A stretch of DNA of 6,311 bases from Planctomycetota bacterium (GTDB lineage: Bacteria > Planctomycetota > Phycisphaerae > Phycisphaerales > Phycisphaeraceae), in the NCBI GenBank assembly GCA_029267795.1, contig JAJUHR010000112.1, positions 1 to 6,311 of the forward strand, read 5' to 3'. The first letter of the stretch is position 1; each line of letters starts with the position of its first letter. A program made the translations under genes and the position numbers. The notes beneath the pieces are model-generated. The model was not told where the DNA came from. It did no database searches and saw nothing but the letters and a program-made list of their open reading frames with translations. Shown here piece by piece: positions 1 to 5,381 of the stretch.

Positions 1-1
1 C

Positions 2-58
2 GCGGGGGCGATGACGATCGTGACCATCGGCCCGAAGCAGCTCCAGGTCGCATCGTGA
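2..58 (+). CDS. C-terminal end of an unidentified upstream gene (partial)
   Basis: One plus-strand frame is open from the window edge to a TGA at 56-58. Its 18 residues read AGAMTIVTIGPKQLQVAS. The stretch is too short to assign to a family. In many bacteria coaB is fused to, or preceded by, the flavoprotein decarboxylase coaC, but this tail shows no recognisable CoaC signature, so I do not name it. A second frame, from position 1 to a TGA at 127-129, is also open but rich in Arg, Gly and Cys and runs into coaB, so it looks like a shadow. The call rests only on an open frame ending shortly before the next gene. Confidence 0.3.
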   Translation, partial: AGAMTIVTIGPKQLQVAS

Positions 59-125
59 TTCCTACTGTTCAGCTGCGAGGGTGTCCCAACCACACGGGCT
101 GCGGTGCGTGGCGGATCGTTTGCGG

Positions 126-773
126 ATGAGGGTTTTGATCACAGCGGGGCCGACGCGTGAGCCGATCGACGCGGTGCGGTTTATCGGGAACCGGTCCAGC
201 GGCCGGATGGGGATCGCGCTGGCGGAAGCGGCCGTGCAGGCGGGCCACGAGGTGACGCTGCTGCTGGGCCTGGGGGCGACCGCCTCGGTGCCACGCGGCT
301 TGCCAGGGAAATGCGCGGTGTATCGCTTCGAGTCGTCGGCGGAATTGAAGCAATTGCTGGATTCCCATTGGCGCGACCACGACGTGCTGCTGATGGCCGC
401 GGCCGTGGCGGACTACCGACCGGGCTGCGTGGCGGAGGGGAAGCTCAAACGCGAACCCAACCAGCGGCTGACGCTCACGCTCGAGCCCACGCCGGACCTA
501 GTGGCGATTATGGCCGCGAGCAAGCGGCCCGGGCAGCGCGTGGTGGCGTTCGCCCTCGAAGAGGCGGCGGAGCTGAAGGATCGCGCCGCCCAGAAGCTGC
601 GCAGCAAGGGCGTCGACGCGGTCGTGGCCAACCCCCTGGGCACGATGGAGAGCGACTCGATCACTCCCTTGTGGCTGACGGCGGACGGCAAGAGCGAGTC
701 GCCCGGGCGGATGACCAAGATCGATTTCGCCCGCTGGCTGATCCGCAAGCTGCCGGGGTTGATCGGCGGTTAA
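126..773 (+). CDS. coaB: Phosphopantothenate-cysteine ligase (CoaB), stand-alone
   Basis: This cytoplasmic enzyme joins 4'-phosphopantothenate to cysteine using a nucleotide triphosphate, a step of coenzyme A synthesis. The 215-residue protein opens with the family's nucleotide-binding segment (TAGPTREPIDAVRFIGNRSS, residues 6-25, then GRMG). It continues with AAAVADYRP (91-99) and KLKRE (106-110), which corresponds to the conserved KIKK-type segment carrying the functional lysine. TLEPTPDLV follows at 117-125, then VVAFALE and VVANP near 139-170. The CoaC decarboxylase domain found in bifunctional CoaBC is absent, so a separate coaC is expected elsewhere or just upstream. I chose ATG 126 because the family begins at MRVLITAGPT. 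An in-frame GTG at 81 would add 15 residues unlike the family, and the purine-rich GAGG touches that codon with no spacing. No good Shine-Dalgarno precedes 126 either. The stop overlaps the convergent der stop by four bases. Confidence 0.9.
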   Translation: MRVLITAGPTREPIDAVRFIGNRSSGRMGIALAEAAVQAGHEVTLLLGLGATASVPRGLPGKCAVYRFESSAELKQLLDSHWRDHDVLLMAAAVADYRPGCVAEGKLKREPNQRLTLTLEPTPDLVAIMAASKRPGQRVVAFALEEAAELKDRAAQKLRSKGVDAVVANPLGTMESDSITPLWLTADGKSESPGRMTKIDFARWLIRKLPGLIGG

Positions 774-2161
774 TCTTCGCGCGACGCGGCGGAACCGGCC
801 TCGGCGGGCAAGGAGCGGCGGCCTCGGATGATCAGCTTGATCGGCACCTCGGCAAAGGGCAGCAGCGTGCGGAAACGGTTGATCAGGAACCGCTGGTACG
901 CCGCGTCGAAAAGAGCGGGGTCGTTGACGAACAGCCCGATGGTCGGCGGGTGCACAGCCAGTTGCGTGGCGTAATACACCTTCGGCCGCCTGCCCGTGCC
1001 GGAGTGCGGCAACCGCTCGGCGAACACCTGCTCCATCGCTCGGTTGAGCTGGCCGGTGGTCACGCGGCGACCCGCTTGCTCGTGCAAGCTCAAGGCGGTG
1101 GCGACGGCTTCGCGCAAGCCCTGGCCGTGTTTGGCGCTAACGAACGCGACCGGGCCGAACCGCAACCCCTCCAAGGCCGAGTCCAGGTACTTGACGTATT
1201 CCTCGGGGGTGTGCTCGGCCTCGACGAGGTCCCATTTGTTAAGCACGATCAGGCACGGCTTGTGGTGCTTGAGGATTTCGTTCACCAGTTGCTTGTCCAC
1301 CTGGCTGACGGGCACGGCGGCGTCGATCAGCAGCAGCACGACGTCGGCCCGGCGGATCGAACGCAGCGTGCGGTGCCGGCTGTAGAACTCGATGTCGCCC
1401 TTAAGACTCTTGGTCTTGCGTACGCCGGCGGTATCGATGGCGGTGAAGACTCTGCCATCCATCTCGAACCGCACGTCGATCGAGTCGCGCGTGGTGCCCT
1501 CGGTTTCGCTGACGATCACGCGTTCCTGGCCGGCCAGGGCGTTGACCAGGGTGCTCTTGCCCGCGTTTCGCTTGCCGACGATCGCCAACAGCACCCCGGC
1601 GTCCGGGGCGGCCTCGGGGCTTTGGGGGCCGGGCGGTTCGGCGGGCAGCCGTTGTAAGATCGCGTCGACCAGCGATTCCTTGTTGCGGCCGCTGGAGGCG
1701 GAGACCGGGATGGGGGTCCCGAAGCCGAGGCGGGCCGCTTCGTGCGCCGAGGGCTCGTCGCGCGGGCCGTCGACCTTGTTGGCCACCAGCAGAACGCGGT
1801 CGGTCAGCCCGTGGCGGCGCAGCAGGAGGGCGACTTCCTCGTCCAAGGGCACGACTCCCGTTTGAGCGTCGGCGACGAAGAGGATCAATTGGGCCTCGGC
1901 CAAGCCGAGTTCGATCTGTCGTTCGACATGGGCGGTGAGGTGGTCCGCGTCTTGGATGCCATACCCGCCGGTATCGATCATCTCACAAGTGCGTGGCCCG
2001 AGGTTGGGATCGCTCGGCTCGAGGTGGGCGATGCAGGAGACGCGGTCGCGTGTCACACCCGCGGTGGGGTCCACGATGCTGACCCGCCTGCCCGCCAGCA
2101 GGTTCAGTAGGCTGGATTTGCCCACGTTCGGGCGGCCGACGATGACGATCTTGGGGATCAT
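770..2161 (-). CDS. der: Ribosome assembly GTPase Der (EngA)
   Basis: Der has two tandem GTPase domains and a KH-like C-terminal domain, and assists maturation of the large ribosomal subunit. The protein is 463 residues, normal for the family. Domain 1 has GRPNVGKS (9-16), VTRDR (36-40), DTGG (63-66), NKVD (128-131) and SAS (154-156). A Pro-rich linker at about 172-190 leads to domain 2, with GKRNAGKS (196-203), TTRDS (223-227), DTAG (243-246), NKWD (308-311) and SAK (342-344). The KH-like domain spans about 360-448 and includes GRRPKVYYATQ and a FINRFR-type helix (here LINRFR). The switch I to DTGG interval in domain 1 looks several residues longer than in E. coli Der. The ATG overlaps the tsaB stop as ATGA, implying translational coupling. 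This is the last gene of the minus-strand cluster, and its TAA shares TTAA with the coaB stop. Confidence 0.97.
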   Translation of the reverse strand: MIPKIVIVGRPNVGKSSLLNLLAGRRVSIVDPTAGVTRDRVSCIAHLEPSDPNLGPRTCEMIDTGGYGIQDADHLTAHVERQIELGLAEAQLILFVADAQTGVVPLDEEVALLLRRHGLTDRVLLVANKVDGPRDEPSAHEAARLGFGTPIPVSASSGRNKESLVDAILQRLPAEPPGPQSPEAAPDAGVLLAIVGKRNAGKSTLVNALAGQERVIVSETEGTTRDSIDVRFEMDGRVFTAIDTAGVRKTKSLKGDIEFYSRHRTLRSIRRADVVLLLIDAAVPVSQVDKQLVNEILKHHKPCLIVLNKWDLVEAEHTPEEYVKYLDSALEGLRFGPVAFVSAKHGQGLREAVATALSLHEQAGRRVTTGQLNRAMEQVFAERLPHSGTGRRPKVYYATQLAVHPPTIGLFVNDPALFDAAYQRFLINRFRTLLPFAEVPIKLIIRGRRSLPAEAGSAASRED

Positions 2162-2994
2162 GGTCGGCGCACCTCCGCGGGAGTCTTGCGGGTTGTCGTG
2201 GGCCAGGCCGGCGGTTCCGGGTTGCTTGTGGCGGGGCTTGCGGGTGCGACGCCCTTGGGGTCGGCGTGGGGGTGTTTGTGGCGCTGATCCCAGAGTTCCT
2301 CAGCTTCAGGGGGGCGCACGTACAACGGCAGCAGGGCGTGGGGTGGGATGAACCGGCCGCTTTGGGCGGCGGCGCGGCCCAGCCGCCACACGGCGGTGCT
2401 GCGGGCCACGGCTGATTCCGGCGGCAAGACGCGGAGGTCGGGGGCGACCTGGGATGGGACCGCGGCATCGTGGCCAATGATGACCGACGCCGGCCGGGGC
2501 GTCGCTGCGATCCAGTCTTCGACCGTTGCCAGCCGGGGCTCGCCGCACCGAACCCAGAAGCAGCCGCTAAACCTGAAGTAGCCGCCGTAGACCCGATCGC
2601 CTTTGTGGGCCAGGGCTACGGCGAGATGTTCCGCGATGGGTGGGGTGTCGGCCCGCTCCGTCGACGGACGCGAGGCGTTTTGTGCAACGACGTCGAGCGT
2701 GGGTACGGCGACGAGCTTGACCCCCAGAACCTGCGCCAGCAACTTGGCTGTGGCCACCGCGATGCGCAGCCCGGTGAACGAGCCGGGGCCGATGGACAGA
2801 TACACCTCGGCCAGTTCGCGGGGTTGAACGCCGAACTGCTTGAAGACCCGGTCGATCGTCGGCATTAATTCGACGCGGTGGCGTGACTGGGGCGGCAGGT
2901 CCGCGGAGGCCAGCGGTTCGTCCCCGCGGCCGAGCGTAACGGACCCGCGCGGGCTGGTGGTTTCGATCGCCAAGTTATAAGGCTCGTGATGCAC
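2158..2994 (-). CDS. tsaB: tRNA threonylcarbamoyladenosine synthesis protein TsaB (YeaZ)
   Basis: TsaB is the inactive-ASKHA partner that holds TsaD (with TsaE) for making t6A at position 37 of ANN-decoding tRNAs. The 278-residue protein has the N-terminal LAIETT strand (8-13), the hallmark SIGPGSFTGLR (67-77), a LVAVPTLDV segment (94-102) and a terminal YVRPPEAEELWDQ block (225-237) seen in long TsaB homologues. Residues after about 240 form a Pro/Thr/Arg-rich, low-complexity tail of about 40 residues that lies outside the fold. The first codon is GTG at 2994; a TTG five codons inside, just before AIETT, is the alternative. No Shine-Dalgarno is evident, and TAGAAT sits six bases upstream (see findings). 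The gene lies 79 bases after trpD and its TGA overlaps the der ATG. TsaD and TsaE are not in the window. Confidence 0.92.
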   Translation of the reverse strand: MHHEPYNLAIETTSPRGSVTLGRGDEPLASADLPPQSRHRVELMPTIDRVFKQFGVQPRELAEVYLSIGPGSFTGLRIAVATAKLLAQVLGVKLVAVPTLDVVAQNASRPSTERADTPPIAEHLAVALAHKGDRVYGGYFRFSGCFWVRCGEPRLATVEDWIAATPRPASVIIGHDAAVPSQVAPDLRVLPPESAVARSTAVWRLGRAAAQSGRFIPPHALLPLYVRPPEAEELWDQRHKHPHADPKGVAPASPATSNPEPPAWPTTTRKTPAEVRRP

Positions 2995-3000
2995 AAGGCT

Positions 3001-3006
3001 ATTCTA
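3001..3006 (-). promoter_or_regulatory. Possible -10 element (TAGAAT) directly before tsaB
   Basis: On the minus strand TAGAAT lies six bases before the GTG start of tsaB, so a transcript would begin at or next to the start codon. I see no -35 match at the expected distance, and the element is a single short match in a 79-base gap. It is offered as a possible internal promoter for tsaB-der. Confidence 0.22.
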
Positions 3007-3073
3007 GCGGTGTGCCCGGGCTGCAGAGGCGGGGCTGCGATGCGGGGGGCCGATTGGGCGACGCCGTGAGAGT

Positions 3074-4129
3074 TCAGGTTGAAGACGGGGTGGTCTGCGT
3101 ATTGGAGATGCGGATGAGCATATCGAGCGTGGCGGAGGCAGCGCCGCCGTCGATCGCCTCGGCGGCCATCCGCAGGCCGTGGGCGATGTCGTTGGCGGCG
3201 CCTCCGACGACCAGGGCCGCGGCGGCGTTGAGGCACACGATGTCGCGTGCCGGGCCGCGGTCTCCGTGCAACAAGGACCAGATCAGCCTGGCGCTTTCTT
3301 GGGGGCTATCGGTGTGAAGCGCCTTAAGGTTCGTCAGGGGCAGGCCGAACTGGGTGGGGTCGAGTTCGAAGGAGTGGATTTTTCCGTGGTGCAATTCGGT
3401 GATGCGTGTGGGGCCCATCGTGCTCAGCTCGTCGATGCCGCCGCCGGTTGCGATTCGGCCGTACACGACCATCGCGTGTTCGGCGTCCAGATTCCGCAGG
3501 GTGTGGGCCAACAGCTCGGTGAGCTGGGGCGAGAATACGCCGATCAACTGTCGCTTGGCGCCGGCCGGGTTGGTCAGCGGTCCTAACAAGTGAAAGATCG
3601 TACGGAACCCCAGGTCGTGGCGGACCTCGGCCGCGTGCCTCATAGCGGGGTGGTGGTTGGGGGCGAAGCAGAAGCATAGGCCGGCCTCGTCTAAGCAGCG
3701 TGTCTGAACGTGGCCCGGGGCGCGGAGGTTGACGCCCAGGTCTTCGAGCACCTGGGAACTGCCGGAGCTGCTGGAGACCGAGCGGTTTCCGTGCTTGGCG
3801 ACGACGACGCCGTGGGGCCGACCGGCCGCGGCGGCAACGATCGCGGCAGCGGTGGAGATGTTGAACGTCCGGGCTTGGTCGCCGCCGGTGCCGCAGGTGT
3901 CGATCACGGTCAGGCCCTTGGGGACCACGACCTTCACGGCTTTTTCGCGCATGACGCGGGCGGCGCCGGTCAATTCAGCGACGGTCGGGCCACGAAGCTG
4001 CAGCATCGACAGCAACGCCCCGATCTGGGCGGCTGTGGCCTGGCCGGTCATGATGGCTTCGAACGCCAGCCTGGCCTGATCGGCGTTAAGCGTTTCCCCG
4101 GCGGCGAGTCGTATGAGCAGTTCTTTCAT
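3074..4129 (-). CDS. trpD: Anthranilate phosphoribosyltransferase (TrpD)
   Basis: TrpD transfers the phosphoribosyl group of PRPP to anthranilate, the second committed step of tryptophan synthesis. The protein is 351 residues, close to the family norm. It has an N-terminal helical domain (LLIRLAAGETL to about residue 65) and then the PRPP-binding GTGGD (80-84). Next come FNIST (89-93), KHGNRSVSS (112-120), NHHPAM (158-163), RTIFHLLGPLTNP (176-188) and the metal-binding GGGIDE (229-234). The segment after KHGNRSVSS reads SSGSSQVLE where SGSADVLE is usual, a mild variation. An AAGG lies five bases before the ATG as a modest ribosome binding site. No other trp genes are in the window, so this is an isolated trp gene placed between membrane-protein genes and tsaB-der. 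The 145-base leader before it may carry regulation. Confidence 0.97.
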   Translation of the reverse strand: MKELLIRLAAGETLNADQARLAFEAIMTGQATAAQIGALLSMLQLRGPTVAELTGAARVMREKAVKVVVPKGLTVIDTCGTGGDQARTFNISTAAAIVAAAAGRPHGVVVAKHGNRSVSSSSGSSQVLEDLGVNLRAPGHVQTRCLDEAGLCFCFAPNHHPAMRHAAEVRHDLGFRTIFHLLGPLTNPAGAKRQLIGVFSPQLTELLAHTLRNLDAEHAMVVYGRIATGGGIDELSTMGPTRITELHHGKIHSFELDPTQFGLPLTNLKALHTDSPQESARLIWSLLHGDRGPARDIVCLNAAAALVVGGAANDIAHGLRMAAEAIDGGAASATLDMLIRISNTQTTPSST

Positions 4130-4274
4130 GGCCTTGGCTTTCGATGTAGAGGCGACAGGCCCGGAAACGGGATCGGATCGACAGGGCGGCCAGCCGCGGG
4201 CATGCTTCCTCTACACCATCGGCTGCGAGCATCGTAGAGCATAGGCGTTTGTCGCCGGCGTCGGGGCCGGTGTG
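4130..4274 (-). promoter_or_regulatory. trpD leader with two competing hairpins and a short coupled reading frame
   Basis: This gap lies between the 88-residue gene and trpD. In the transcript sense, CTCTAC (4239-4234) can pair with GTAGAG (4214-4209). TGTAGAGG (4215-4208) can instead pair perfectly over eight bases with CCTCTACA (4152-4145). The two pairings exclude each other. A short frame from ATG 4242 to TGA 4126 (38 codons) ends by overlapping the trpD ATG as ATGA, and its only Trp codon (4218-4216) directly precedes the shared arm. No T-tract follows either hairpin, so classic termination is not supported. The pairing potential is seen directly; a regulatory role is inference. Confidence 0.3.
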
Positions 4275-4541
4275 TCAGAATAACTCGGAGACCAACCACA
4301 GGGCTGAGGTGACCAGCACCATGAACACGAGGATCTGCGTCACGAGGATGGCCACTTGACGGGGCAGCTGTGACAGGTTGTGGACCTTGATGGTCTTGTA
4401 GACGATCGAGATCGCCACAATCAAAGGCAGCAGCATGAAGATCTGGTACCGATCCAACGGCAGCGGCCCGTAGAGGAGCCTGAATCCCAGCGTTGTGAGG
4501 GGGTGCAACGCGAACGCGACGTGGTCGATGGATTGCTCCAT
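4275..4541 (-). CDS. Small two-helix membrane protein, unknown function
   Basis: This 88-residue protein is of no family I can name. Two hydrophobic segments stand out: about 32-51 (YQIFMLLPLIVAISIVYKTI) and about 63-85 (VAILVTQILVFMVLVTSALWL). Between them is a short polar connector (KVHNLSQLPRQ) with basic residues, which suggests a cytoplasmic loop in an inner-membrane hairpin. The N-terminal 30 residues are amphipathic. It follows the DUF6677-like gene after 39 bases on the same strand, so the two are probably cotranscribed and may act together at the membrane. No Shine-Dalgarno is clear before the ATG. The hydrophobic layout and placement favour a real gene over the overlapping polar, Pro/Arg-rich frames. 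Confidence 0.72.
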   Translation of the reverse strand: MEQSIDHVAFALHPLTTLGFRLLYGPLPLDRYQIFMLLPLIVAISIVYKTIKVHNLSQLPRQVAILVTQILVFMVLVTSALWLVSELF

Positions 4542-4580
4542 GAGAGTTGATTCGAGCTGGAGGAGTGCTGGTGGGGTTGA

Positions 4581-5096
4581 TTAGTCCGTAGCGTGTCCCG
4601 CCGGGACGGGGTGCGTTGGTCCGGGTTCTCCATCCCGGTAAATCACGTCCAAGATCACCAAAAGGTTTAGAAGACCCGCCAATGCCGTGTATAAGATCCC
4701 TTGCTCGTTGGGGTGGCCGAAGCTGGGCTCCATCGCAGAGCGGACCAGCTCGGTGGAGGACCAATCCTCGTCGGACTTGATCGGCAGTAGTTGTGACTGG
4801 TACCAGTCGACCGCGAGGGAGGGGGCGACCAGCGATTGCAAGATGAACCACGCTGAGTTGCGTTGCCGATCGCAAACGTCCAGGCCGCCGATAACCAAGC
4901 CCGTGACCCACAGCGACCCGATGGTTACGGCAAGGATGACCGCCCGTTGGCGCTGGCCGATAAACCAATGGCCGAGGCCTGGGACCAACCAGCCAGCGGC
5001 TGCGGCCGCGAGGTGCCAGCGTGCTTGGTTGCTGCGTGAGGCGGGTTGATTCACGTCGGTCGTTCCCACTGGCGGCTTGAGATCTTTGCGTTGCAT
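4581..5096 (-). CDS. DUF6677-like membrane protein
   Basis: This 171-residue membrane protein is the first gene of the minus-strand cluster. After a polar N-terminus of about 28 residues it has a hydrophobic segment holding GWLVPGLGHWFIGQRQRA (35-52), a PGLGH-type turn followed by a basic patch as in TM2-like proteins. A second membrane span follows at about 54-70 and a third near the C-terminus at about 136-153 (LAGLLNLLVILDVIY). The long middle part (about 73-130) is polar, and the C-terminus is Pro/Gly-rich. The combination recalls the planctomycete family annotated DUF6677; I am moderately sure of that name, and its function is unknown. I chose ATG 5096 over a TTG three codons upstream (5105). 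No clear Shine-Dalgarno precedes either. Confidence 0.75.
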   Translation of the reverse strand: MQRKDLKPPVGTTDVNQPASRSNQARWHLAAAAAGWLVPGLGHWFIGQRQRAVILAVTIGSLWVTGLVIGGLDVCDRQRNSAWFILQSLVAPSLAVDWYQSQLLPIKSDEDWSSTELVRSAMEPSFGHPNEQGILYTALAGLLNLLVILDVIYRDGEPGPTHPVPAGHATD

Positions 5097-5132
5097 GGTT
5101 GCCAACAGCAGCCTGGCGCCATAGAACGGCGT

Positions 5133-5154
5133 GGGGTCTGGGGGGCTGGGGGGG
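5133..5154 (+). other. G-rich tract, potential G-quadruplex
   Basis: Runs of 4, 6 and 7 guanines separated by TCT and CT lie on the plus strand, about 40-60 bases upstream of the DUF6677-like start codon. The 7-G run can supply two G3 blocks, so four G3 blocks with short loops are available. In the minus-strand transcript this becomes a C-rich 5' leader segment. Confidence 0.45.
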
Positions 5155-5186
5155 CCGTTGCTTCTGCGTCCCGGAGGGGCGGGGTT

Positions 5187-5237
5187 GCCCGGCCGGCGCC
5201 CCCGGGCGTTAGGAGACTCGGGCGAGACAGATCGCCC
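5187..5237 (-). other. Two consecutive GC hairpins in the divergent region
   Basis: GCCCGG (5187-5192) and CCGGGC (5202-5207) form a 6-bp stem with a 9-base loop. GGGCGA (5220-5225) and TCGCCC (5232-5237) form another 6-bp stem with a 6-base loop. Neither is followed by a T-tract on either strand, so they are not convincing intrinsic terminators. If the minus-strand promoter proposed at 5287-5315 is used, both lie in the 5' leader of the membrane-protein/trpD transcript. Confidence 0.4.
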
Positions 5238-5263
5238 AGATCATCCCGGCGTCCATATTGGCA

Positions 5264-5291
5264 TTGACAAACTCGAGTCACCCGATAGTGT
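5264..5291 (+). promoter_or_regulatory. Candidate promoter for the acidic-protein gene
   Basis: A perfect TTGACA (5264-5269) is followed after 16 bases by TAGTGT (5286-5291, three of six consensus positions). Transcription would start near 5298, giving a leader of about 84 bases before the start at 5382. This is the only perfect -35 hexamer I noticed in the divergent region. Confidence 0.42.
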
Positions 5292-5315
5292 AACCGCCAG
5301 TCAGCCCTGGGCCAA
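5287..5315 (-). promoter_or_regulatory. Candidate promoter for the minus-strand gene cluster
   Basis: Read on the minus strand, TTGGCC (5315-5310) and TACACT (5292-5287) are separated by exactly 17 bases, each matching four of six consensus positions. Transcription would begin near 5280 and leave a leader of about 184 bases before the DUF6677-like start at 5096. The -10 overlaps that of the plus-strand promoter. Confidence 0.33.
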
Positions 5316-5353
5316 CGTCGGCCGGGTCGGATTCGGCGCGCCCGAATAACATA

Positions 5354-5365
5354 CAAGGTACCTTG
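5354..5365. promoter_or_regulatory. Perfect 12-bp palindrome, possible operator
   Basis: CAAGGTACCTTG is a perfect inverted repeat with no spacer. It ends two bases before the GGGAGG ribosome binding site of the acidic-protein gene. A dimeric regulator could bind here, or in RNA a 4-bp stem with a GUAC loop could sit beside the ribosome site. The symmetry is seen directly; the role is inferred. Confidence 0.35.
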
Positions 5366-5367
5366 CT

Positions 5368-5373
5368 GGGAGG
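5368..5373 (+). promoter_or_regulatory. Strong ribosome binding site GGGAGG
   Basis: GGGAGG lies eight bases before ATG 5382. It is the best ribosome site before an annotated start in this window and fixes that start over the internal ATG at 5472. Confidence 0.7.
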
Positions 5374-5381
5374 TTCTGGCC

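Noticed and set aside
1..129. Frame-1 reading frame from the window edge to 127-129
   Set aside because: It overlaps the coaB start region, and its Arg/Gly/Cys-rich content shows no family resemblance.
311..1657. Long plus-strand open frame across coaB and antisense to der
   Set aside because: Gly/Arg-rich composition, no family features, and it overlaps two strongly identified genes. It is a shadow of GC-rich codon use.
4160..4171. CCCG-GAAA-CGGG, a GNRA-type tetraloop hairpin
   Set aside because: The GAAA loop exists only on the plus strand, while the surrounding genes are transcribed from the minus strand, where the loop is TTTC. The stem is only four base pairs.
4126..4968. 280-codon minus-strand frame over the membrane-protein genes
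   Set aside because: Pro/Arg/His-rich with no domain, and it overlaps two better-supported frames. Only its last 38 codons, in the trpD leader, were kept as a hypothesis.
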